From positions 1 to 41,179 of the forward strand of contig JAPFFF010000132.1 in the NCBI GenBank assembly GCA_039105265.1: a DNA stretch of 41,179 nucleotides. The letters run 5' to 3'. This DNA comes from Tritrichomonas musculus. Taxonomy: Eukaryota; Parabasalia; Tritrichomonadida; Tritrichomonadidae. Under the pieces are notes generated by a model. That model was not told where the DNA came from. It saw only the letters and a program-made list of their open reading frames with translations, and made no database searches. The position numbers and the translations under genes are program-made. This document shows, one piece after another, positions 23,201 through 34,889 of the stretch (positions are counted from its first letter, which is position 1; each line of letters opens with the position of its first letter).

Positions 23201-26200
23201 AATTGCAGTTGTAGTTTAATCTGATGGTTCAATTGCAGTTGTAGTTTAATCTGATGGTTCAAATTGCAGTTGTAGCTGAATCTGATGGTTCAAATTGCAG
23301 TTACAGCTGAATCTAATGGTTCAAATTACAGTTGTAGTTTAATCTGATGATTCAACTGCAGTTGTAGTTTAATCTGATGGTTCAATTGCAGTTGTAGCTG
23401 AATCTGATGGTTTAAATTGCAGTTGTAGTTTAATCTGATGGTTCAATTGCAGTTGTAGTTTAATCTAATGGTTCAAATTGCAGTTGTAGTTTAATCTGAT
23501 GGTTCAATTGCAGTTGTAGTTTAATCTATTGATTAAATTGCAGTTGTAGTTTAATCTGATGGTTCAATTGCAGTTGTAGTTTAATCTATTGATTAAATTG
23601 CAGTTGTAGTTTAATCTAATGGTTCAAATTGCAGTTGTAGTTTAATCTGATGGTTCAATTGCAGTTGTAGTTTAATCTGATGGTTCAATTGCAGTTGTAG
23701 CTGAATCTGATGGTTCAATTGAAGTTGCAGCTGAATCTAATGGTTCAATCGCAGTTGTAGTTTAATCTGATGGTTCAAATTGCAGTTGTAGTTTAATCTG
23801 ATGGTTCAATTGCAGTTGTAGTTTAATCTGATGGTTCAATTGCAGTTGTAGTTTAATCTGATGGTTCAATTGCAGTTGTAGTTTAATCTGATGGTTCAAA
23901 TTGCAGTTGTAGCTGAATCTGATGGTTCAATTGCAGTTGTAGTTTAATCTGATAATTCAATTGCAGTTGTAGTTTAATCTGATGGTTCAAATTGCGGTTG
24001 TAGTTTAATCTGATGGTTCAAATTGCAGTTGTAGCTGAATCTGATGGTTCAAATTGCAGTTGTAGTTTAATCTGATGGTTCAATTGCAGTTGTAGTTTAA
24101 TCTGATGGTTCAATTGCAGTTGTAGCTGAATCTGATGGTTCAATTGAAGTTGCAGCTGAATCTAATGGTTCAATTGCAGTTGTAGCTGAATCTGATGGTT
24201 CAATTGCAGTTGTAGTTTAATCTAATGGTTCAATTGCAGTTGTAGTTTAATCTAATGGTTCAATTGCAGTTGTAGTTTAATCTGATGGTTCAATTGCAGT
24301 TGTAGTTTAATCTGATGGTTCAATTGCAGTTGTAGTTTAATCTGATGGTTCAAATTGCAGTTGTAGCTGAATCTGATGGTTCAATTGCAGTTGTAGTTTA
24401 ATCTGATAATTCAATTGCAGTTGTAGTTTAATCTGATGGTTCAAATTGCGGTTGTAGTTTAATCTGATGGTTCAAATTGCAGTTGTAGCTGAATCTGATG
24501 GTTCAAATTGCAGTTGTAGTTTAATCTGATGGTTCAATTGCAGTTGTAGTTTAATCTGATGGTTCAATTGCAGTTGTAGCTGAATCTGATGGTTCAATTG
24601 AAGTTGCAGCTGAATCTAATGGTTCAATTGCAGTTGTAGCTGAATCTGATGGTTCAATTGCAGTTGTAGTTTAATCTAATGGTTCAATTGCAGTTGTAGT
24701 TTAATCTAATGGTTCAATTGCAGTTGTAGTTTAATCTGATGGTTCAAATTGCAGTTGTAGCTGAATCTGATGGTTCAAATTGCAGTTGTAGTTTAATCTG
24801 ATGGTTCAATTGCAGTTGTAGCTGAATCTGATGGTTCAATTGAAGTTGCAGCTGAATCTAATGGTTCAATTGCAGTTGTAGTTTAATCTGATGGTTCAAA
24901 TTGCAGTTGCAGCTGAATCTAATGGTTCAAATTGCAGTTGTAGTTTAATCTGATGGTTCAATTGCAGTTGTAGCTGAATCTGATGGTTCAATTGCAGTTG
25001 CAGCTGAATCTAATGGTTCAAATTGCAGTTGTAGCTGAATCTGATGGTTCAAATTGTAGTTTTAGCTGAATCTAATGGTTCAATTGCAGTTGTAGCTGAA
25101 TCTGATGGTTCAATTGCAGTTGTAGTTTAATCTAATGGTTCAATTGCAGTTGTAGTTTAATCTGATGGTTCAAATTGCAGTTGCAGCTGAATCTAATGGT
25201 TCAAATTGCAGTTGTAGTTTAATCTGATGGTTCAATTGCAGTTGTAGCTGAATCTGATGGTTCAATTGCAGTTGTAGTTTAATCTGATGGTTCAAATTGC
25301 AGTTGTAGCTGAATCTGATGGTTCAAATTGCAGTTGTAGCTGAATCTAATGGTTCAATTGCAGTTGTAGTTTAATCTGATGGTTCAAATTGCAGTTGTAG
25401 CTGAATCTGATGGTTCAAATTGCAGTTGTAGCTGAATCTAATGGTTCAATTGCAGTTGTAGTTTATTCTGATGGTTCAAATTGCAGTTGTAGTTTAATCT
25501 AATGGTTCAATTGCAGTTGTAGTTTAATCTGATGGTTCAATTGCAGTTGTAGTTTAATCTGATGGTTCAAATTGTAGTTGTAGTTTAATCTGATGGTTCA
25601 AATTGCAGTTGTAGCTGAATCTGATGGTTCAAATTGCAGTTGTAGTTTGATCTGATGGTTCAATTGCAGTTGTAGTTTAATCTGATGGTTCAAATTGCAG
25701 TTGTAGCTGAATCTAATGGTTCAACTGCAGTTGTAGTTTAATCTGATGGTTCAATTGCAGTTGTAGCTGAATCTGATGGTTCAAATTGCAGTTGTAGTTT
25801 AATCTAATGGTTCAAATTGCAGTTGTAGCTGAATCTGATGGTTCAATTGCAGTTGTAGTTTAATCTGATGGTTCAAATTGCAGTTGTAGTTTAATCTGAT
25901 GATTCAATTGCAGTTGTAGTTTAATCTGATGGTTCAAATTGCAGTTGCAGCTGAATCTAATGGTTCAATTGCAGTTGTAGTTTAATCTGATGGTTCAATT
26001 GCAGTTGTAGCTGAATCTGATGGTTCAAATTGCAGTTGTAGTTTAATCTGATGGTTCAATTGCAGTTGTAGTTTAATCTGATGGTTCAAATTGCAGTTGC
26101 AGCTGAATCTAATGGTTCAATTGCAGTTGTAGTTTAATCTGATGGTTCAATTGCAGTTGTAGCTGAATCTGATGGTTCAATTGCAGTTGTAGTTTAATCT

Positions 26201-26878
26201 GATGGTTCAAATTGCAGTTGTAGCTGAATCTGATGGTTCAATTGCAGTTGTAGTTTAATCTGATGGTTCAAATTGCAGTTGTAGTTTAATCTGATGATTC
26301 AATTGCAGTTGTAGTTTAATCTGATGGTTCAAATTGCAGTTGCAGCTGAATCTGATGGTTCAATTGCAGTTGTAGTTTAATCTGATAGTTCAATTGCAGT
26401 TGTAGTTTAATCTGATGGTTCAATTGCAGTTGTAGTTTAATCTGATGGTTCAATTGCAGTTGTAGTTTAATCTGATGGTTCAAATTGCAGTTGTAGCTGA
26501 ATCTGATGGTTCAAATTGCAGTTACAGCTGAATCTAATGGTTCAATCGCAGTTGTAGTTTAATCTGATGGTTCAAATTGCAGTTGTAGTTTAATCTGATG
26601 GTTCAATTGCAGTTGTAGTTTAATCTGATGGTTCAATTGCAGTTGTAGTTTAATCTGATGGTTCAATTGCAGTTGTAGTTTAATCTGATGGTTCAAATTG
26701 CAGTTGTAGATTAATCTGATGGTTCAATTGAAGTTGCAGCTGAATCTAATGGTTCAATTGCAGTTGTAGTTTAATCTGATGGTTCAAATTGCAGTTGTAG
26801 TTTAATCTGATGGTTCAATTGCAGTTGTAGTTTAATCTAATGGTTCAATTGCAGTTGTAGTTTAATCTGATGGTTCAA
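20225..26878 (+). repeat. 6654-bp tandem duplication, unit B
   Basis: This directly adjacent copy of 13571-20224 carries the same 607-base and 454-base inner duplications. After 26878 the sequence switches from CAATTG to CAAATTG and resumes as in 10071 onward. I noticed no difference from unit A inside the unit beyond the first monomer. That identity makes it one of the youngest large events, or else an assembly duplication. Confidence 0.94.
23787..24748 (+). repeat. 454-bp tandem duplication in unit B
   Basis: This is the copy of the 17133-18094 duplication inside unit B, with GATAATTC at 23951 and 24405 and GCGGTTG at 23994 and 24448. Its presence in both units shows that the 454-base step preceded the 6654-base step. 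Confidence 0.88.
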
Positions 26879-28260
26879 ATTGCAGTTGTAGCTGAATCTA
26901 ATGGTTCAAATTGCAGTTGTAGTTCAATCTGATTGTTCAAATTGCAGTTGTAGCTGAATCTGATGGTTCAATTGCAGTTGTAGTTTAATCTGATGGTTCA
27001 AATTGCAGTTGTAGATTAATCTGATGGTTCAATTGAAGTTGTAGCTGAATCTGATGGTTCAATTGAAGTTGCAGCTGAATCTGATGGTTCAATTGAAGTT
27101 GCAGCTGAATCTAATGGTTAAATTGCAGTTGTAGTTCAATCTGATTGTTCAAATTGCAGTTGTAGTTTAATCTAATGGTTCAAATTGCAGTTGCAGCTGA
27201 ATCTGATGGTTCAATTGCAGTTGTAGTTTAATCTGATGGTTCAATTGCAGTTGTAGTTTAATCTGATGGTTCAAATTGCAGTTGTAGCTGAATCTAATGG
27301 TTCAAATTGCAGTTGTAGATTAATCTGATGGTTCAATTGAAGTTGCAGCTGAATCTAATGGTTAAATTGCAGTTGTAGTTCAATCTGATTGTTCAAATTG
27401 CAGTTGTAGCTGAATCTGATGGTTCAATTGCAGTTGTAGTTTAATCTGATGGTTCAATTGCAGTTGTAGATTAATCTGATGGTTCAAATTGCAGTTGTAG
27501 ATTAATCTGATGGTTCAATTGAAGTTGTAGCTGAATCTGATGGTTCAATTGAAGTTGCAGCTGAATCTAATGGTTAAATTGCAGTTGTAGTTTAATCTGA
27601 TGATTCAAATTGCAGTTGTAGCTGAATCTAATGGTTCAAATTGCAGTTGCAGCTGAATCTGATGGTTAAATTGCAGTTGTAGTTCAATCTGATTGTTCAA
27701 ATTGCAGTTGTAGATTAATCTGATGGTTCAATTGCAGTTGTAGTTTAATCTGATGGTTCAATTGCAGTTGTAGATTAATCTGATTGTTCAAATTGCAGTT
27801 GTAGATTAATCTGATGGTTCAATTGAAGTTGCAGCTGAATCTAATGGTTAAATTGCAGTTGTAGTTCAATCTGATTGTTCAAATTGCAGTTGTAGCTGAA
27901 TCTGATGGTTCAATTGCAGTTGTAGTTTAATCTGATGGTTCAATTGCAGTTGTAGATTAATCTGATTGTTCAAATTGCAGTTGTAGATTAATCTGATGGT
28001 TCAATTGAAGTTGTAGCTGAATCTGATGGTTCAATTGAAGTTGCAGCTGAATCTAATGGTTAAATTGCAGTTGTAGTTTAATCTGATGATTCAAATTGCA
28101 GTTGTAGCTGAATCTAATGGTTCAAATTGCAGTTGCAGCTGAATCTGATGGTTCAATTGAAGTTGCAGCTGAATCTAATGGTTAAATTGCAGTTGTAGTT
28201 CAATCTGATTGTTCAAATTGCAGTTGTAGCTGAATCTGATGGTTCAATTGCAGTTGTAGT
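26879..28260 (+). repeat. Block rich in A-, E- and F-type monomers
   Basis: This stretch begins like 10071-10371 and 1981-2281 (F-type, C-type, A-type, then three E-type monomers), and continues with alternating E-type, GGTTAAATTG and F-type modules. Two A-type monomers carry the F-like end CTGATTG (about 27780 and 27961), a combination I saw only here. The first 299 bases are matched by the last 299 bases of the window. Confidence 0.75.
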
Positions 28261-30381
28261 TTAATCTGATGGTTCAAATTGCAGTTGTAGATTAATCTGA
28301 TGGTTCAATTGAAGTTGCAGCTGAATCTAATGGTTAAATTGCAGTTGTAGTTTAATCTGATGATTCAACTGCAGTTGTAGTTTAATCTAATGGTTCAAAT
28401 TGCAGTTGCAGCTGAATCTGATGGTTCAATTGCAGTTGTAGTTTAATCTGATGGTTCAATTGCAGTTGTAGTTTAATCTGATGGTTCAATTGCAGTTGTA
28501 GTTTAATCTGATGGTTCAATTGCAGTTGTAGCTGAATCTGATGGTTCAAATTACAGTTACAGCTGAAACTAATGGTTCAAATTACAGTTGTAGTTTAATC
28601 TGATGATTCAACTGCAGTTGTAGTTTAATCTGATGGTTCAATTGCAGTTGTAGCTGAATCTGATGGTTCAAATTGCAGTTGTAGTTTAATCTGATGGTTC
28701 AATTGCAGTTGTAGTTTAATCTAATGGTTCAAATTGCAGTTGTAGTTTAATCTGATGGTTCAATTGCAGTTGTAGTTTAATCTATTGATTAAATTGCAGT
28801 TGTAGTTTAATCTGATGGTTCAATTGCAGTTGTAGTTTAATCTATTGATTAAATTGCAGTTGTAGTTTAATCTAATGGTTCAAATTGCAGTTGTAGTTTA
28901 ATCTGATGGTTCAATTGCAGTTGTAGTTTAATCTGATGGTTCAATTGCAGTTGTAGCTGAATCTGATGGTTCAATTGAAGTTGCAGCTGAATCTGATGGT
29001 TCAATTGCAGTTGTAGTTTAATCTGATGGTTCAAATTGCAGTTGTAGATTAATCTGATGGTTCAATTGCAGTTGTAGCTGAATCTGATGGTTCAATTGAA
29101 GTTGCAGCTGAATCTGATGGTTCAATTGAAGTTGCAGCTGAATCTAATGGTTAAATTGCAGTTGTAGTTCAATCTGATTGTTCAAATTGCAGTTGTAGTT
29201 TAATCTAATGGTTCAAATTGCAGTTGCAGCTGAATCTGATGGTTCAATTGCAGTTGTAGTTTAATCTGATGGTTCAATTGCAGTTGTAGTTTAATCTGAT
29301 GGTTCAAATTGCAGTTGTAGCTGAATCTAATGGTTCAAATTGCAGTTGTAGATTAATCTGATGGTTCAATTGAAGTTGCAGCTGAATCTAATGGTTAAAT
29401 TGCAGTTGTAGTTCAATCTGATTGTTCAAATTGCAGTTGTAGCTGAATCTGATGGTTCAAATTGCAGTTGTAGATTAATCTGATGGTTCAATTGAAGTTG
29501 CAGCTGAATCTAATGGTTAAATTGCAGTTGTAGTTTAATCTGATGATTCAACTGCAGTTGTAGTTTAATCTAATGGTTCAAATTGCAGTTGCAGCTGAAT
29601 CTGATGGTTCAATTGCAGTTGTAGTTTAATCTGATGGTTCAATTGCAGTTGTAGTTTAATCTGATGGTTCAATTGCAGTTGTAGTTTAATCTGATGGTTC
29701 AATTGCAGTTGTAGCTGAATCTGATGGTTCAAATTACAGTTACAGCTGAAACTAATGGTTCAAATTACAGTTGTAGTTTAATCTGATGATTCAACTGCAG
29801 TTGTAGTTTAATCTGATGGTTCAATTGCAGTTGTAGCTGAATCTGATGGTTCAAATTGCAGTTGTAGTTTAATCTGATGGTTCAATTGCAGTTGTAGTTT
29901 AATCTAATGGTTCAAATTGCAGTTGTAGTTTAATCTGATGGTTCAATTGCAGTTGTAGTTTAATCTATTGATTAAATTGCAGTTGTAGTTTAATCTGATG
30001 GTTCAATTGCAGTTGTAGTTTAATCTATTGATTAAATTGCAGTTGTAGTTTAATCTAATGGTTCAAATTGCAGTTGTAGTTTAATCTGATGGTTCAATTG
30101 CAGTTGTAGTTTAATCTGATGGTTCAATTGCAGTTGTAGCTGAATCTGATGGTTCAATTGAAGTTGCAGCTGAATCTGATGGTTCAATTGCAGTTGTAGT
30201 TTAATCTGATGGTTCAAATTGCAGTTGTAGATTAATCTGATGGTTCAATTGCAGTTGTAGCTGAATCTGATGGTTCAATTGAAGTTGCAGCTGAATCTGA
30301 TGGTTCAATTGAAGTTGCAGCTGAATCTAATGGTTAAATTGCAGTTGTAGTTCAATCTGATTGTTCAAATTGCAGTTGTAG
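28261..30381 (+). repeat. 3822-bp-offset duplication, left copy
   Basis: 28261-30381 recurs at 32083-34203 (2121 bases). Both copies contain two successive 1183-base landmarks (28550/29733 and 32372/33555). The match ends where TAGTTT is replaced by TAGCTG. Beyond it the right copy resumes homology after losing 243 bases, eight monomers. Confidence 0.88.
28263..29445 (+). repeat. 1183-bp higher-order unit, copy 1
   Basis: 28263-29460 matches 29446-30643 at an offset of 1183 (39 monomers). Landmarks: ATTACAGTTACA at 28550 and 29733, first TATTGAT at 28783 and 29966. The unit contains one gaaact module, one TATTGAT pair, an A-type/E-type cluster and one F-type monomer. Confidence 0.92.
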
Positions 30382-30643
30382 TTTAATCTAATGGTTCAAA
30401 TTGCAGTTGCAGCTGAATCTGATGGTTCAATTGCAGTTGTAGTTTAATCTGATGGTTCAATTGCAGTTGTAGTTTAATCTGATGGTTCAAATTGCAGTTG
30501 TAGCTGAATCTAATGGTTCAAATTGCAGTTGTAGATTAATCTGATGGTTCAATTGAAGTTGCAGCTGAATCTAATGGTTAAATTGCAGTTGTAGTTCAAT
30601 CTGATTGTTCAAATTGCAGTTGTAGCTGAATCTGATGGTTCAA
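29446..30643 (+). repeat. 1183-bp higher-order unit, copy 2
   Basis: Tandem copy of the preceding unit; homology ends at 30643, where the left copy has CAAATTG and this one CAATTG. Later copies of the same unit type have their landmark ATTACAGTTACA at 31311, 32372, 33555 and 34890, at spacings of 1578, 1061, 1183 and 1335 bases, so the unit is variable in length. Confidence 0.9.
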
Positions 30644-32082
30644 TTGCAGTTGTAGTTTAATCTGATGGTTCAATTGCAGTTGTAGATTAATCTGATGGTT
30701 CAAATTGCAGTTGTAGATTAATCTGATGGTTCAATTGAAGTTGTAGCTGAATCTGATGGTTCAATTGAAGTTGCAGCTGAATCTAATGGTTAAATTGCAG
30801 TTGTAGTTTAATCTGATGATTCAAATTGCAGTTGTAGCTGAATCTAATGGTTCAAATTGCAGTTGCAGCTGAATCTGATGGTTCAATTGAAGTTGCAGCT
30901 GAATCTAATGGTTAAATTGCAGTTGTAGTTCAATCTGATTGTTCAAATTGCAGTTGTAGCTGAATCTGATGGTTCAATTGCAGTTGTAGTTTAATCTGAT
31001 GGTTCAAATTGCAGTTGTAGATTAATCTGATGGTTCAAATTGCAGTTGTAGATTAATCTGATGGTTCAATTGAAGTTGCAGCTGAATCTAATGGTTAAAT
31101 TGCAGTTGTAGTTTAATCTGATGATTCAACTGCAGTTGTAGTTTAATCTAATGGTTCAAATTGCAGTTGCAGCTGAATCTGATGGTTCAATTGCAGTTGT
31201 AGTTTAATCTGATGGTTCAATTGCAGTTGTAGTTTAATCTGATGGTTCAATTGCAGTTGTAGTTTAATCTGATGGTTCAATTGCAGTTGTAGCTGAATCT
31301 GATGGTTCAAATTACAGTTACAGCTGAAACTAATGGTTCAAATTACAGTTGTAGTTTAATCTGATGATTCAACTGCAGTTGTAGTTTAATCTGATGGTTC
31401 AATTGCAGTTGTAGCTGAATCTGATGGTTCAAATTGCAGTTGTAGTTTAATCTGATGGTTCAATTGCAGTTGTAGTTTAATCTAATGGTTCAAATTGCAG
31501 TTGTAGTTTAATCTGATGGTTCAATTGCAGTTGTAGTTTAATCTATTGATTAAATTGCAGTTGTAGTTTAATCTGATGGTTCAATTGCAGTTGTAGTTTA
31601 ATCTATTGATTAAATTGCAGTTGTAGTTTAATCTAATGGTTCAAATTGCAGTTGTAGTTTAATCTGATGGTTCAATTGCAGTTGTAGTTTAATCTGATGG
31701 TTCAATTGCAGTTGTAGCTGAATCTGATGGTTCAATTGAAGTTGCAGCTGAATCTGATGGTTCAATTGCAGTTGTAGTTTAATCTGATGGTTCAAATTGC
31801 AGTTGTAGATTAATCTGATGGTTCAATTGCAGTTGTAGCTGAATCTGATGGTTCAATTGAAGTTGCAGCTGAATCTGATGGTTCAATTGAAGTTGCAGCT
31901 GAATCTAATGGTTCAAATTGCAGTTGCAGCTGAATCTGATGGTTCAATTGAAGTTGCAGCTGAATCTAATGGTTAAATTGCAGTTGTAGTTCAATCTGAT
32001 TGTTCAAATTGCAGTTGTAGCTGAATCTGATGGTTCAATTGCAGTTGTAGTTTAATCTGATGGTTCAAATTGCAGTTGTAGA
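30644..32082 (+). repeat. Variable-length higher-order unit between the 3822-bp copies
   Basis: This segment holds E-type/F-type modules, two consecutive A-type monomers (about 31010-31070), a gaaact module at 31311 and a TATTGAT pair at 31544 and 31604. It has the same landmark order as the 1183-base units but different numbers of intervening monomers. Confidence 0.75.
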
Positions 32083-34203
32083 TTAATCTGATGGTTCAAA
32101 TTGCAGTTGTAGATTAATCTGATGGTTCAATTGAAGTTGCAGCTGAATCTAATGGTTAAATTGCAGTTGTAGTTTAATCTGATGATTCAACTGCAGTTGT
32201 AGTTTAATCTAATGGTTCAAATTGCAGTTGCAGCTGAATCTGATGGTTCAATTGCAGTTGTAGTTTAATCTGATGGTTCAATTGCAGTTGTAGTTTAATC
32301 TGATGGTTCAATTGCAGTTGTAGTTTAATCTGATGGTTCAATTGCAGTTGTAGCTGAATCTGATGGTTCAAATTACAGTTACAGCTGAAACTAATGGTTC
32401 AAATTACAGTTGTAGTTTAATCTGATGATTCAACTGCAGTTGTAGTTTAATCTGATGGTTCAATTGCAGTTGTAGCTGAATCTGATGGTTCAAATTGCAG
32501 TTGTAGTTTAATCTGATGGTTCAATTGCAGTTGTAGTTTAATCTAATGGTTCAAATTGCAGTTGTAGTTTAATCTGATGGTTCAATTGCAGTTGTAGTTT
32601 AATCTATTGATTAAATTGCAGTTGTAGTTTAATCTGATGGTTCAATTGCAGTTGTAGTTTAATCTATTGATTAAATTGCAGTTGTAGTTTAATCTAATGG
32701 TTCAAATTGCAGTTGTAGTTTAATCTGATGGTTCAATTGCAGTTGTAGTTTAATCTGATGGTTCAATTGCAGTTGTAGCTGAATCTGATGGTTCAATTGA
32801 AGTTGCAGCTGAATCTGATGGTTCAATTGCAGTTGTAGTTTAATCTGATGGTTCAAATTGCAGTTGTAGATTAATCTGATGGTTCAATTGCAGTTGTAGC
32901 TGAATCTGATGGTTCAATTGAAGTTGCAGCTGAATCTGATGGTTCAATTGAAGTTGCAGCTGAATCTAATGGTTAAATTGCAGTTGTAGTTCAATCTGAT
33001 TGTTCAAATTGCAGTTGTAGTTTAATCTAATGGTTCAAATTGCAGTTGCAGCTGAATCTGATGGTTCAATTGCAGTTGTAGTTTAATCTGATGGTTCAAT
33101 TGCAGTTGTAGTTTAATCTGATGGTTCAAATTGCAGTTGTAGCTGAATCTAATGGTTCAAATTGCAGTTGTAGATTAATCTGATGGTTCAATTGAAGTTG
33201 CAGCTGAATCTAATGGTTAAATTGCAGTTGTAGTTCAATCTGATTGTTCAAATTGCAGTTGTAGCTGAATCTGATGGTTCAAATTGCAGTTGTAGATTAA
33301 TCTGATGGTTCAATTGAAGTTGCAGCTGAATCTAATGGTTAAATTGCAGTTGTAGTTTAATCTGATGATTCAACTGCAGTTGTAGTTTAATCTAATGGTT
33401 CAAATTGCAGTTGCAGCTGAATCTGATGGTTCAATTGCAGTTGTAGTTTAATCTGATGGTTCAATTGCAGTTGTAGTTTAATCTGATGGTTCAATTGCAG
33501 TTGTAGTTTAATCTGATGGTTCAATTGCAGTTGTAGCTGAATCTGATGGTTCAAATTACAGTTACAGCTGAAACTAATGGTTCAAATTACAGTTGTAGTT
33601 TAATCTGATGATTCAACTGCAGTTGTAGTTTAATCTGATGGTTCAATTGCAGTTGTAGCTGAATCTGATGGTTCAAATTGCAGTTGTAGTTTAATCTGAT
33701 GGTTCAATTGCAGTTGTAGTTTAATCTAATGGTTCAAATTGCAGTTGTAGTTTAATCTGATGGTTCAATTGCAGTTGTAGTTTAATCTATTGATTAAATT
33801 GCAGTTGTAGTTTAATCTGATGGTTCAATTGCAGTTGTAGTTTAATCTATTGATTAAATTGCAGTTGTAGTTTAATCTAATGGTTCAAATTGCAGTTGTA
33901 GTTTAATCTGATGGTTCAATTGCAGTTGTAGTTTAATCTGATGGTTCAATTGCAGTTGTAGCTGAATCTGATGGTTCAATTGAAGTTGCAGCTGAATCTG
34001 ATGGTTCAATTGCAGTTGTAGTTTAATCTGATGGTTCAAATTGCAGTTGTAGATTAATCTGATGGTTCAATTGCAGTTGTAGCTGAATCTGATGGTTCAA
34101 TTGAAGTTGCAGCTGAATCTGATGGTTCAATTGAAGTTGCAGCTGAATCTAATGGTTAAATTGCAGTTGTAGTTCAATCTGATTGTTCAAATTGCAGTTG
34201 TAG
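32083..34203 (+). repeat. 3822-bp-offset duplication, right copy
   Basis: This is the second copy of 28261-30381. Downstream, 34204 onward matches about 30625 onward (offset 3579), ATTACAGTTACA at 34890 matching 31311. This indicates a 243-base internal deletion relative to the left copy. Confidence 0.88.
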
Positions 34204-34889
34204 CTGAATCTGATGGTTCAATTGCAGTTGTAGTTTAATCTGATGGTTCAATTGCAGTTGTAGATTAATCTGATGGTTCAAATTGCAGTTGTAGATTAAT
34301 CTGATGGTTCAATTGAAGTTGTAGCTGAATCTGATGGTTCAATTGAAGTTGCAGCTGAATCTAATGGTTAAATTGCAGTTGTAGTTTAATCTGATGATTC
34401 AAATTGCAGTTGTAGCTGAATCTAATGGTTCAAATTGCAGTTGCAGCTGAATCTGATGGTTCAATTGAAGTTGCAGCTGAATCTAATGGTTAAATTGCAG
34501 TTGTAGTTCAATCTGATTGTTCAAATTGCAGTTGTAGCTGAATCTGATGGTTCAATTGCAGTTGTAGTTTAATCTGATGGTTCAAATTGCAGTTGTAGAT
34601 TAATCTGATGGTTCAAATTGCAGTTGTAGATTAATCTGATGGTTCAATTGAAGTTGCAGCTGAATCTAATGGTTAAATTGCAGTTGTAGTTTAATCTGAT
34701 GATTCAAATTGCAGTTGTAGTTTAATCTAATGGTTCAAATTGCAGTTGCAGCTGAATCTGATGGTTCAATTGCAGTTGTAGTTTAATCTGATGGTTCAAT
34801 TGCAGTTGTAGTTTAATCTGATGGTTCAATTGCAGTTGTAGTTTAATCTGATGGTTCAATTGCAGTTGTAGCTGAATCTGATGGTTCAA

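Noticed and set aside
13571-26878. Dismissing the 6.65-kb copy as an assembly error
   Set aside because: It cannot be excluded from sequence alone. The chimeric first monomer at the junction and the match of step sizes to whole monomers fit a real unequal crossover, so it is kept as a finding with a stated test.
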